Shown here in pieces: positions 8,605 through 17,368 of a stretch of 64,000 nt of DNA. Each line of letters begins with the position of its first letter. The stretch's first letter is position 1. The stretch comes from an uncultured Eubacterium sp. (lineage in GTDB: Bacteria; Bacillota; Clostridia; Lachnospirales; Lachnospiraceae), in the NCBI GenBank assembly GCA_910586445.1, contig CAJUHV010000007.1, positions 6,561 to 70,560 of the forward strand, given 5' to 3'. The notes beneath the pieces are model-generated. The model made no database searches, was not told the origin of the DNA, and saw only the letters and a program-made list of their open reading frames with translations. The position numbers and the translations under genes were made by a program.

Positions 8605-9477
8605 ATGAAATGGAAAGACAGGATAAAAGATTTTAGCTTTTTTGCATTACCAGGCATGTTTTGTTTTTTTGCAGTTGTGATTATTCCGTTTTTATATGGA
8701 ATCTATCTAACGTTTACTGACTGGAACGGAGTATCTCAGGTAAAGAAGCTTATAGGATTTAAAAATTTCGCAGGTGTAATGCAGGATAAGCAGTTTTGGA
8801 TGTCGCTGCTGCTGACGTTTAAGTATGTTATTTTAGTTGTTATTCTGGTAAATGTTATTGCATTTGCGATTGGATATCTTTTGACAAGGGGAATCAGGGG
8901 ACAGAGTTTTTTCAGAACCGGATTTTTCACCCCGAATCTGATAGGCGGGATTGTATTGGGATATATCTGGCAGTTCGTTTTTTCCAGAGTATTTGTGGGA
9001 ATTGGGGAAAATACCGGATGGGAATTATTTGAAAGTTCGTGGCTCTCTGATCCGAATAAGGCATTTGCTGCACTTGTTCTGGTATCTGTCTGGCAGCTGT
9101 CTGGATATATGATTTTAATTTATGTAGCCGGTTTTATGGGACTGAATGAGGATGTTATGGAGGCGGCAAGTATTGACGGAGCCAGCGGATGGGTTAAGCT
9201 AAAAAATATCATACTTCCACTTATGATGTCATCCATAACCATCTGCCTTTTCCTTACGCTTTCAAGAGCATTTATGGTATATGACATGAATCTGTCATTG
9301 ACCTCAGGAGGCCCTTATGGAAGTACGGAAATGGCTGCAATGCATGTATATGAAAAGGCATTTACATCCAGGCAGTTTGGCGTCGGCCAGGCAGAGGCGT
9401 TGGTTTTATTCCTTGTAGTAGCAGGTATCAGCGGGCTGCAGGTATATTTAACAAAAAAACAGGAGGTAGAGGCATAA
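8605..9477 (+). CDS. sugar ABC transporter permease, MalF type
   Basis: Polytopic membrane protein of 290 aa with about six transmembrane helices. The coupling-helix motif EAASIDGASGWVKLKNIILP contacts the ATPase in this family. It starts 18 bases after the binding-protein gene and overlaps the next permease by one base (TAATG), so the genes are translationally linked. Confidence 0.92.
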   Translation: MKWKDRIKDFSFFALPGMFCFFAVVIIPFLYGIYLTFTDWNGVSQVKKLIGFKNFAGVMQDKQFWMSLLLTFKYVILVVILVNVIAFAIGYLLTRGIRGQSFFRTGFFTPNLIGGIVLGYIWQFVFSRVFVGIGENTGWELFESSWLSDPNKAFAALVLVSVWQLSGYMILIYVAGFMGLNEDVMEAASIDGASGWVKLKNIILPLMMSSITICLFLTLSRAFMVYDMNLSLTSGGPYGSTEMAAMHVYEKAFTSRQFGVGQAEALVLFLVVAGISGLQVYLTKKQEVEA

Positions 9478-10337
9478 TGAAAAAAACTAAAATCGGCGGA
9501 AATAAAAGGCAGCTTATAAATTTATTATCAATGACAGGGCTGATACTGATCTTTATCGTATATATGTTTCCATTTCTGATGGTGATCATCAATTCCCTGA
9601 AGCAGAAAAGGGATATTATAAAAAGTCCGTTCTCATGGCTGTTTACCATCAAAGGATTGTCTTTTGACAACTTTGAAAAGGCGTTTACACAGATGGATTT
9701 TTTAAATGCCATTAAAAATTCCTTGTTTGTGACAGGTCTGGCAACTGTATTCGTGACAATATTTGCAGCTATGCTTGCTTATTATATCGTAAGGCATGAT
9801 AATATTATTTCAAAACTAACATTTGTATTAATGGTGGCGTCCATGATTATTCCTTTTCAGGCGATCATGATTCCGTTGGTAAGCATTTATGGCGGGACGC
9901 TGAACATATTAAACCACAGGCTGACCCTGATTTTCATGCATACCGGTTTCGCCATGGCTATGTCAGTATTTATGTTTCATGGGTTTATCAAAGGAAATGT
10001 ACCTATTGCACTGGAGGAAGCGGCATGTATTGATGGATGTACGCATATACAGACATTTTTTATGATTGTGTTCCCGCTGCTGAAACCAATTATTTCAACC
10101 ATGGTTATCCTAAACGCACTGGCATTTTGGAATGATTTCCTTCTGCCATCATTGGTGCTGACGGATAAAGAACTCCTTACGCTGCCGCTTTCCACGTATA
10201 GTTTTTATGGGACTTATTCGGCGGATTATGGAACGATTATGGCAGGTCTTATTTTGTGTATACTGCCGATATTGATTCTTTATGTGGTATTGCAGAAACA
10301 GATTATTGGCGGTGTTGTTGCAGGGGCTGTAAAATAA
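9477..10337 (+). CDS. sugar ABC transporter permease, MalG type
   Basis: 286-aa membrane protein forming the second half of the translocation channel. The coupling motif EEAACIDGCTHIQTFFMIVF is slightly unusual (Cys in place of Ala in DGA), but the following FPLLKPI is normal. About six hydrophobic helices are visible, with the C-terminal GGVVAGAVK typical of MalG-like proteins. GH32 follows after 18 bases. Confidence 0.92.
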   Translation: MKKTKIGGNKRQLINLLSMTGLILIFIVYMFPFLMVIINSLKQKRDIIKSPFSWLFTIKGLSFDNFEKAFTQMDFLNAIKNSLFVTGLATVFVTIFAAMLAYYIVRHDNIISKLTFVLMVASMIIPFQAIMIPLVSIYGGTLNILNHRLTLIFMHTGFAMAMSVFMFHGFIKGNVPIALEEAACIDGCTHIQTFFMIVFPLLKPIISTMVILNALAFWNDFLLPSLVLTDKELLTLPLSTYSFYGTYSADYGTIMAGLILCILPILILYVVLQKQIIGGVVAGAVK

Positions 10338-10355
10338 AATTATAAGGAGGTCTGT

Positions 10356-11843
10356 ATGACAAGTCAGACACTGCGTGAGGCGCGTAAATATGAGGATATG
10401 GTGGAAAAAACAATTCAAAAGAAAGAGCGCCCTAATTTCCATTTGTGTGCACGCGTTGGATGGTTAAATGATCCGAATGGGTTTTCGTATTATAAAGGGA
10501 AGTATCATATGTTTTATCAATACTATCCGTATGAGTCCAAGTGGGGACCGATGCACTGGGGACATGCGGTGAGCGGAGATTTCCTGCACTGGGAATATCT
10601 GCCGGCAGCGCTTGCTCCAGATGAGTTCTATGATAAGGATGGATGTTTTTCAGGGAGTGCGGCAGCACTTCCTGATGGCAGGCATTTGCTGATGTATACA
10701 GGCGTGTTGAAGGAGCGCCAGAAAAACGGGGAATTCCGCGAGGTTCAGACACAATGCCTGGCTGTGGGAGACGGAATAGATTACGAGAAGTATGAACAAA
10801 ACCCGGTACTGGATGAGAAGGATCTTCCTGATGAAGGCAGCCGTTTTGATTTCAGAGATCCGAAGATATGGCAGAAAAAAGATGGCTCCTATGCCTGTGT
10901 GATTGGAAACAGGCAGACGGGTGGGAGCGGGCAGATTTTATTGTACACCAGTCCAGACGGGTTCAGATGGAATTACAAAAAAGTATTAGCTGCAAATAAT
11001 GACCGTTATGGCAGGATGTGGGAATGTCCAGATTTTTTTGAATTGGATGGAAAATGGGTTCTGCTGGCAAGTCCGCAGGATATGCTCCCACAGGGACTGG
11101 AATATCACAATGGAAATGGGACGCTGTGTCTCATCGGTGATTATGACGAAGAAACGGAAACATTTATGGAGCTGCATAATCAATCTGTTGATTATGGTAT
11201 TGATTTTTATGCACCGCAGACGGTGCTTACACCGGATGGACGCCGTGTCATGATCGGCTGGATGCAGAACTGGGATACCTGCAGCCTGCGTCTGCCGGAA
11301 GAGCCTTGGATGGGGCAGATGAGCCTGCCGAGAGAACTTGCCATAAAAGATGGGAAACTGTATCAGACACCAGTGAGGGAGCTGGAGAAATTCCGGTACA
11401 GCAAGGTGGAATACAACAGTGTTTCTTTTTCCAATATCCTCCGGCTTGACGGCATCCATGGAAGATGTGTGGATATGGAACTGGTGGTGCGGCCGGAGGA
11501 AGGACAAAAGCTGTACCAGAAGTTTGCGGTACGGTTTGCGCAGGATGAAAATTATCATACTTCCCTGAGTTTTCGGCCAAGAGAGTCTATACTTAAAATA
11601 GACAGGAAGTTTTCCGGCTCCAGGAGGGCAATTATACACCAGAGACGTAGTTTTGTAGAAGGTGCAGATACAAAACTGAAGCTGAGAATCATTCTTGACC
11701 GCTTTAGTGTGGAAGTATTTGTCGATGACGGCAGGCAGGTTTTGAGTGCAACAATGTACACGGATCAGACTGCAGACGGGATCTCTTTCTTTGTGGATGG
11801 CACAGCAGTGATTGATGTCGTCAAATACGATCTTTGTGAATAA
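10356..11843 (+). CDS. GH32 beta-fructofuranosidase (sucrose/fructan hydrolase)
   Basis: Retaining glycosidase of family 32. The N-terminal five-bladed propeller has the nucleophile motif WLNDPNG, the FRDPKIW transition-state Asp motif and the acid/base WECPDFF motif. A C-terminal beta-sandwich module follows (about residues 350-495), ending with DRFSVEVFVDDGRQVLSAT. There is no signal peptide, so it acts in the cytoplasm on sugars brought in by the adjacent importer. Because import is by ABC rather than PTS, unphosphorylated sucrose or short fructans are the likely substrates. AGGAGG precedes ATG 10356. Confidence 0.93.
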   Translation: MTSQTLREARKYEDMVEKTIQKKERPNFHLCARVGWLNDPNGFSYYKGKYHMFYQYYPYESKWGPMHWGHAVSGDFLHWEYLPAALAPDEFYDKDGCFSGSAAALPDGRHLLMYTGVLKERQKNGEFREVQTQCLAVGDGIDYEKYEQNPVLDEKDLPDEGSRFDFRDPKIWQKKDGSYACVIGNRQTGGSGQILLYTSPDGFRWNYKKVLAANNDRYGRMWECPDFFELDGKWVLLASPQDMLPQGLEYHNGNGTLCLIGDYDEETETFMELHNQSVDYGIDFYAPQTVLTPDGRRVMIGWMQNWDTCSLRLPEEPWMGQMSLPRELAIKDGKLYQTPVRELEKFRYSKVEYNSVSFSNILRLDGIHGRCVDMELVVRPEEGQKLYQKFAVRFAQDENYHTSLSFRPRESILKIDRKFSGSRRAIIHQRRSFVEGADTKLKLRIILDRFSVEVFVDDGRQVLSATMYTDQTADGISFFVDGTAVIDVVKYDLCE

Positions 11844-11855
11844 AAGCTTTTAAGG

Positions 11856-12590
11856 CTAAGCCTTGGCAGCTGCGGCCTTTACCAGAAGCATCATAGGACG
11901 GCGCAGCTCATCCTTCATGCCCGGAATATCCATCATGTCTGTGGGCGGCACTGCTTCTTCTACTGCTTTAAGCTCAAAACCGCTGTTTAACAGTCCCATT
12001 AATATCTGTGTCAGCGTGTGGTGCTGTTTTATTACCTCACATCCTAAAAAGTGCGTGCTGCGTTCACCCGGATAAAAATAGCTGTCAACCGGCCAGTATA
12101 AAGGTGTCCCGGTGTCTGTATAGATCCAGTCCTGCCCGGCTGCTGCGGTAAAAACCGGGTGTTCGATATTAAAAATAAATATCCCGCCCGGTTTCAGCGT
12201 CTGATGTACTTTTTGAAATATTTGATCCAGATTTTTGATATAGTGCAGGGCAAGATTTGAGACGGCGCAGTCCCATTCATTTTTTGGATACTCATAGGCT
12301 TCTATTCCGCAGACACGATATTCAATCAGGCTGCCTGCGCTGCGCCTTTTGGCTTCTGCAATCATCTTTGTGCTCAGATCAAGCCCCAGTACCCGTTCGG
12401 CGCCCTGGTCTGCCGCAAACCTGCAGTGCCAGCCGTATCCGCACCCTAAGTCAAGCATGCTTTTTCCCTGGAGCGCAGGGAACAAGGGCTTTAACTGATG
12501 CCATTCTCCGGCTGCACTTAATCCGTCCCTGCTGCGGGACATTTTGGCGTATTCTTCGAAAAATTTTGGGTTGTCATATTCATTGTGCAT
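11856..12590 (-). CDS. class I SAM-dependent methyltransferase
   Basis: 244 aa. The SAM-binding motif I is LDLGCGYGWHCRFAADQGA and is followed by the acidic motif II VLGLDLS. SNLALHYIKN and KPGGIFIFNIEHP complete the Methyltransf_11/25 fold. It converges on the GH32 gene with only 12 bases between stops. The substrate cannot be inferred; small-molecule methyltransferases of this type often stand alone in genomes. Confidence 0.8.
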   Translation of the reverse strand: MHNEYDNPKFFEEYAKMSRSRDGLSAAGEWHQLKPLFPALQGKSMLDLGCGYGWHCRFAADQGAERVLGLDLSTKMIAEAKRRSAGSLIEYRVCGIEAYEYPKNEWDCAVSNLALHYIKNLDQIFQKVHQTLKPGGIFIFNIEHPVFTAAAGQDWIYTDTGTPLYWPVDSYFYPGERSTHFLGCEVIKQHHTLTQILMGLLNSGFELKAVEEAVPPTDMMDIPGMKDELRRPMMLLVKAAAAKA

Positions 12591-12671
12591 GGCCTGTTGT
12601 CCTCCTGTTTTGAATTTTATGTAATTAATTTATTATATCACAAATCAGCGGGTACAGAAAGGGCGATATGC

Positions 12672-12732
12672 TTGACATGTTATAGTGAATATATTATCGT
12701 ATATGGAATAGGGAGATGAAATCCCATATACG
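12672..12732 (+). promoter_or_regulatory. promoter region with 9-bp inverted repeat before the AI-2E permease gene
   Basis: TTGACA at 12672-12677 is followed by an AT-rich region with weak -10 candidates (TATCGT at 12695, spacing 17). CGTATATGG (12698-12706) and CCATATACG (12724-12732) form a perfect inverted repeat just before the ribosome site. It could be an operator or a 5' UTR hairpin. Confidence 0.4.
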
Positions 12733-12749
12733 AAAGGAGAAGGGGTGCT

Positions 12750-13952
12750 ATGAGGAAAGAAGATTGGAAGAGAATCTTTTATCAGTCACTGACAGGCTTT
12801 GTCTCTCTTGCGCTGGCAATTCTGCTATATTTTGCCATACAGAAATTTGGACAGATCAGTGAGGCGTTTCATTGGATTCTGGGAGTTTTAAAGCCGTTTA
12901 TATTTGGCGGGGTATTGGCATATCTGTTAAAGACGCCGTGCAATTTTTTAGAAAAGAGAATGGAAGCGGTGCTGCCTCAAAAGCAGAAAAAGATGGCGCG
13001 GGGACTGACGGTGCTTTTGGTAATGATCCTGACATTTCTTATTATTTACCTGCTGCTGAGCATGGTAATTCCTGAGATGGTGAGCAGCATTATGATATTA
13101 ATTAATGCGGTGCCGCAGAAAATTGACCAGTTTGCTGACTGGCTGACCGGCATGTTAGATGGAAATGAGGTAGCGCAGAGATATGTAAATACCGGAATTA
13201 CCAGTCTGGAAAACAGGCTGGAGCAGTGGGCAGGTTCAGAGCTGCTGCCTACGATGCAGGGGATGATGGGAGGATTTGCGAATACGGTCGGCTCTGTATT
13301 TGGAATGATCAGCAATGCTGTGATCGGACTGATTATCTGTATTTACCTGCTGCTGGACCGCAAAGTACTGGCAGGGCAGGCAAAGCTGGTATTATACGCC
13401 GTGTTTAAAGAAAAATGGGCGGATAAGATACTGGAGGAAGTGACGTTTGTTGACAAGACGTTTGTAGGATTTTTTGGAGGAAAGATCTTAGACAGCGCCA
13501 TAGTGGGCGTGCTCTGCTACATATTCTGCCTGATCATGACGTTTGCCATGGATTTTCCAAATGCGGTGCTGATCAGCGTGATCGTCGGCGTCACCAATAT
13601 CATACCTTATTTCGGGCCGTATATCGGTGCAGTCCCATCTGCGCTTCTGGTATTGATTTCCAGTCCGTTAAACTGTGTGATTTTCATTGTATTTATCATT
13701 GTACTGCAGCAGTTTGACGGAAATATCTTAGGGCCGAAGCTGCTGGCAGACAGCGTAGGGCTGACCGGGTTCTGGGTGCTTTTTTCTATTACGCTGTTTC
13801 AGGGCTTTTTCGGGTTTGCAGGCATATTGGTAGGCGTTCCGGTATTTGCCGTGATTTATGATATGATTAAGAGTTTGGTTGTAATAGGATTGAAAAAACA
13901 TGGTAAGCTGGAACTGCTGGGGATAAATTCTCCGCATCATCCTAGACATTAG
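12750..13952 (+). CDS. AI-2E family transporter (YtvI/PerM-like permease)
   Basis: 400 aa with about seven or eight membrane helices and the family C-terminal signature region ITNIIPYFGPYIGAVPSALL and LQQFDGNILGPKLLAD. Members export or exchange small solutes; some handle autoinducer-2 or Na+/H+, so function cannot be specified. Strong ribosome site AAAGGAG. The last residues, about NSPHHPRH, and the stop are read from an adjacent palindromic mobile element, so the original C-terminus appears to have been replaced. Confidence 0.85.
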   Translation: MRKEDWKRIFYQSLTGFVSLALAILLYFAIQKFGQISEAFHWILGVLKPFIFGGVLAYLLKTPCNFLEKRMEAVLPQKQKKMARGLTVLLVMILTFLIIYLLLSMVIPEMVSSIMILINAVPQKIDQFADWLTGMLDGNEVAQRYVNTGITSLENRLEQWAGSELLPTMQGMMGGFANTVGSVFGMISNAVIGLIICIYLLLDRKVLAGQAKLVLYAVFKEKWADKILEEVTFVDKTFVGFFGGKILDSAIVGVLCYIFCLIMTFAMDFPNAVLISVIVGVTNIIPYFGPYIGAVPSALLVLISSPLNCVIFIVFIIVLQQFDGNILGPKLLADSVGLTGFWVLFSITLFQGFFGFAGILVGVPVFAVIYDMIKSLVVIGLKKHGKLELLGINSPHHPRH

Positions 13953-14012
13953 TAGTCCAGGAAGCTTGAAATGGGGAGTGCAGATCGCGGGAATGATTTT
14001 TAAGACACGCTC
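13921..14012. mobile_element. partial palindromic MITE, long-variant half, overlapping the permease 3' end
   Basis: The segment ccgcatcatcctagacatta through ggggagtgcagatcgcggga and the terminal repeat ending CACGCTC match one half of the 228-bp copy at 39436-39663 in reverse. The other half is missing. Confidence 0.75.
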
Positions 14013-14041
14013 CAGAATTGTTAGTGATAAAATGTGGAAAT

Positions 14042-14143
14042 GGGCTGTCGCATTAAGAAAAATGATACAAGATATAGTTGGTATAAATCATTCTTCTATA
14101 CTATATCTTGTATATGTTTTGCTTAGTGCGACAGCCCCTTTTT
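14042..14143. terminator. 96-bp imperfect hairpin followed by T-run (MITE-like or terminator)
   Basis: GGGCTGTCGCA (14042-14052) pairs with TGCGACAGCCC (14127-14137), and inside this ATACAAGATATAGT (14065-14078) pairs with 14100-14113. Five T residues follow (14139-14143). It is large for a terminator and could be a second kind of palindromic repeat. It stands after the AI-2E gene. Confidence 0.6.
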
Positions 14144-14427
14144 GTGTTTTGTCTAAAGCAGTACATATGCGCAAAAGAGGCAGGCAGATAATTTGGAAAT
14201 GAATGATTTTTCTGTTTTTTTTGTGGCTGATCTGATGCCGGTATCGGTTATGATACGAATCAAGAAAAAAATTGTCGGTTTACCTTATTTTTTGTAGATT
14301 ATATGACGCATTTTATTATTGAGCGGTATTTTACTGTCAAAGTAAGGTAGCCAAAAATCCCGGATTCTGTTAGAATAGGGTACAAGAAGTAGACAGTCGG
14401 GGCTGTCTGGGAAGGAAGGTTTAGAGA

Positions 14428-15903
14428 ATGAGAAAGCAGAAGTCGGCAGCAAAGTCTGCACTGATTGTTTCAGCCATCGTTTTGATTTTTTTGCTGATCG
14501 CACTCCTGGTCTGTTATTTTTGTACGGCATCCTATTATGCGAGGCATTTTTTCCCGGGAACGGTGCTCAACGGCGTCGCAGTGGATAAGATGACGGTAGA
14601 GGAAGCAGAGGATAAGGTAGCGCGGGAAGTTGCGGATTATATTTTTACAATTAAGACCCGTGACGGGGAAAAGTACCAGATCATAGGGCCTGACATTGAT
14701 TATGCATATGTGCCGGGTACCGAAATCAAAGATATTTTAGAGCAGCAGGATAATTATAAGTGGCTTTCAGAGAGAAAAGGTAAAAAAGAATTTGATCTGG
14801 AGGTATCGGCTGCATATAATGAACAGAAACTGGATCAGAAGATCTCTGAGCTGGAGTGTTTTCAGCCGGATTATATTAAAAAGCCTAAGGATGCATACCT
14901 GCAGGAGACAGAGGTAGGATTTGAGCTGGTTGAAGCAGAAGCAGGCAATCAGTTAAAGCTCGCAAAAGTCCAGAAGCTGGCACGTGAAGCAGTTGATTTT
15001 GGAGAGGAAGAGCTGCAGCTGACGGATGAGGTTTATAAACAGCCTAAGGTAAAATCGGACGATGCACATTTGGCAGAAGCTCTGACAGAAATCAATTCCT
15101 ATCTGAAAACGACGATTAAATATGATGTGGGCGAAAATGGAGAAGTGCTGGACCACCAGACAATTAAGGAATGGATTACAATCGGGGATGATTATTCAGT
15201 CGTATTTGATGAGTCCAAGGTGACGAATTATGTGCAGTATCTGGCAAGCAAATACAATACTTATGGAGATATACGAGAGTTTAAGACGACTGCAGGAGGC
15301 AAGGTAAAAATCGGCGGCGGCGATTATGGCTGGGTCATTGATAAGGAAAAGGAAAAGGCACAGCTTTTGTCGGAAATACAGTCTGGCAAAACAATCGAGC
15401 GTGAGCCGGTATTTAACCAGACCGCAGTTGTAAAAAGTGAGACATATGATATCGGGGATACTTACATTGAGGTCGATTATACAAACCAGCATATGTATTA
15501 TTATGAAAAGGGCAAGCTGAAGCTGGAAACAGATGTCGTAACAGGCAATATCAGCAGAAACAACGGCTCGCCGGATGGTGTATACAAGATTGTGTACAAG
15601 GAGAGGGATGCTACGCTGGTCGGGGAAACTTATGAGTCTGACGTAGATTATTTTATGGTGTTTGCGTATAATGTAGGGTTCCATGATGCAGACTGGCGGA
15701 ATGAGTTTGGACAGGAGATTTATAAGACATCTGGTTCGCATGGCTGTATCAATATGCCGCCTGAAAAGGCAGAGGAGTTATACCAGATTCTGCAGGTAGG
15801 GACTCCGGTTATTGCTTATTACAGGGAGCCGGTCGAGCTGACGGCAGAAAATGCAAAGATTTCGAATGCGTATTCTTATGTGAATAAGGAGCGCGAGCAG
15901 TAA
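14428..15903 (+). CDS. L,D-transpeptidase with N-terminal peptidoglycan-binding repeats
   Basis: 491 aa. One N-terminal transmembrane anchor (about residues 9-35) is followed by PG_binding_4-type repeats, the first around GTVLNGVAVDKMTVEEAEDK, and a C-terminal YkuD domain from about residue 345. The catalytic motif SGSHGCINMP supplies the active-site His and Cys. These enzymes form 3-3 cross-links in the wall outside the membrane. The gene stands alone, with its own upstream gap and a hairpin after it. Confidence 0.9.
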   Translation: MRKQKSAAKSALIVSAIVLIFLLIALLVCYFCTASYYARHFFPGTVLNGVAVDKMTVEEAEDKVAREVADYIFTIKTRDGEKYQIIGPDIDYAYVPGTEIKDILEQQDNYKWLSERKGKKEFDLEVSAAYNEQKLDQKISELECFQPDYIKKPKDAYLQETEVGFELVEAEAGNQLKLAKVQKLAREAVDFGEEELQLTDEVYKQPKVKSDDAHLAEALTEINSYLKTTIKYDVGENGEVLDHQTIKEWITIGDDYSVVFDESKVTNYVQYLASKYNTYGDIREFKTTAGGKVKIGGGDYGWVIDKEKEKAQLLSEIQSGKTIEREPVFNQTAVVKSETYDIGDTYIEVDYTNQHMYYYEKGKLKLETDVVTGNISRNNGSPDGVYKIVYKERDATLVGETYESDVDYFMVFAYNVGFHDADWRNEFGQEIYKTSGSHGCINMPPEKAEELYQILQVGTPVIAYYREPVELTAENAKISNAYSYVNKEREQ

Positions 15904-15989
15904 GTTAAGGTCAGGATAGGGATGTTCTGCATAGCTGTATAAATGGAGAACTATAAGTAGATATAGAGTACCAAACAGTGTAAACATTG

Positions 15990-16017
15990 AGCCGCTGCCG
16001 ATTGAATGGCAGCGGCT
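15990..16017. terminator. hairpin after the L,D-transpeptidase gene
   Basis: AGCCGCTGCC (15990-15999) pairs perfectly with GGCAGCGGCT (16008-16017) around an eight-base loop. It is about 90 bases after the stop and is not followed by a strong T-run. Confidence 0.55.
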
Positions 16018-16107
16018 TAAAAATCATTGCAATAAATCATTGTTTGAGGAGACGGTATAAAGTCTGGATCTTTAAATATTAACATTATGCACTTTTTGCT
16101 GTTTTGA

Positions 16108-17088
16108 TCATTTATTTGAATGCTGCATATTAAAATAATATTGTAAAAGCTGATAAATGCGTGCTTCTCCATGAGATAAATTTTTATCATTGAATATGGG
16201 AGGCTTTATAGTTACCAGCTGTTTATTGAACAGCCTATGATATAGATCAAGCGTATCGTCGTCTATATAGCTGATGATCGTATCCAGATACAGCGGGTCC
16301 ATATCTGGAAAAAGAGCGCATATGACTTTTTTTGGTATATTCAGCTTCAGCATTCGGATGATATGTTCAATTTTTTGGATTTCAAGCAGGCTGTCTACTT
16401 CCATCTGAATGCCCAGAAAGCACTGTTCCAGATAAGACGGTTTTGAGCTGTCGTCCGGTTTATCCATTTCAACTGTCATATTTATAGGAACTTCGCAGGA
16501 AGTTTTATTTTTCGTATATTCTTTGCCGTCGTTATCTTCGGCACTCCATAATTGATTAAGTAATATGGCATATTCTGCACGCAGCTGATCAGAGGCATAA
16601 TGAGCGGCCAGTTCTGCAATCTGCCTGTCATTGCCGAGGTAAAAATGATACAATAATTTTTCTAACAGAATCGTATCCAGAGCCTCATCATCGGATAAGC
16701 TGCTTTTTAGTAGTTTCCATTTTTCATGTTCTAGAGCGTGTTTGAAAAATGCTTTCTGTGAGATGTGCTTCACACTTAGTGGAGAATTTATCCCAAATTT
16801 ATGAGGCATAGCGGGCTATGTTGATTAAATTTGGGATGAATTATCCGCAAAGTGGGGAGTGCAGATCACAGGAATGATTTTTCAAACACGCTCTAGTGCA
16901 GCCTGCATAGATGCAGTGCAGATGCCTTTGAAAAATAAAGGGAGAAAACAGTTCCATAGCTGGTGGTAAGGCTTATTTTTAAAAAACTGCTTTTGATCTG
17001 GTGTTTCGCCAGATCTCCATTTTGAAAGGTAGAGTAAAAAATCGTTAAACAGTAGATCTCTGTCGTGCATAATATGATAAACCTCCAA
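16108..17088 (-). pseudogene. hypothetical protein gene split by a 160-bp MITE
   Basis: The 5' part (17088 down to about 16894) encodes MEVYHIMHDRDLLFNDFLLY and continues to SMQAAL. It then enters the element and stops at LERV. The 3' part resumes on the other side as EHEKWKLLKSSLSDDE and runs to 16108. Deleting the element and one TA copy (162 bases) joins the parts in frame as MQAALEHEKWKLL, giving about 272 aa. An ATG inside the element opens a frame into the 3' part (MPHKFGINS...), but these first residues are element sequence. I do not recognise the family; the C-terminal half has a helical region IQKIEHIIRMLKLNIPKKVI. Confidence 0.75.
16734..16893. mobile_element. complete 160-bp MITE (IS630/mariner-like)
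   Basis: Begins GAGCGTGTTTGAAAAAT and ends with its reverse complement. TA duplicates flank it at 16732-16733 and 16894-16895, each inside CTAG. The interior is a near-continuous imperfect palindrome centred on CATAGCGGGCTATG. No coding capacity. It splits the gene above. Confidence 0.9.
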
Positions 17089-17235
17089 TCGTAATATATA
17101 AAATCATTATATATATTAATATTAATCATGTCAATTGAAAAGTGTAAAAGAGTGATGTTTTTAATGGAAAATCATACGGACTTTGCAGTGAATGCAAGTC
17201 CTGTGTGAACAGTAACGGAAAATTGCATTTATACG

Positions 17236-17276
17236 AAAACAGGCCTGACCAATATATTAGCTGGCAGGCCTGTTTT
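17236..17276. terminator. bidirectional terminator after fhs
   Basis: AAAACAGGCCTG (17236-17247) pairs with CAGGCCTGTTTT (17265-17276), giving U-runs on both strands. It is downstream of fhs, which reads leftward. Confidence 0.75.
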
Positions 17277-17368
17277 TCAGAAAGTTTTTGAGAACGAAAT
17301 CTTTCTATCTCTCTATCTTATTATTTTATTATTATATTTTATGTTTTTACGGCATGTTCAGACATGCT

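Noticed and set aside
16734..16809. Element-derived start of the 16108 gene as a true protein N-terminus
   Set aside because: The same MPHK-like residues appear wherever the element is translated (31732, 56672). The intact gene is restored without it.
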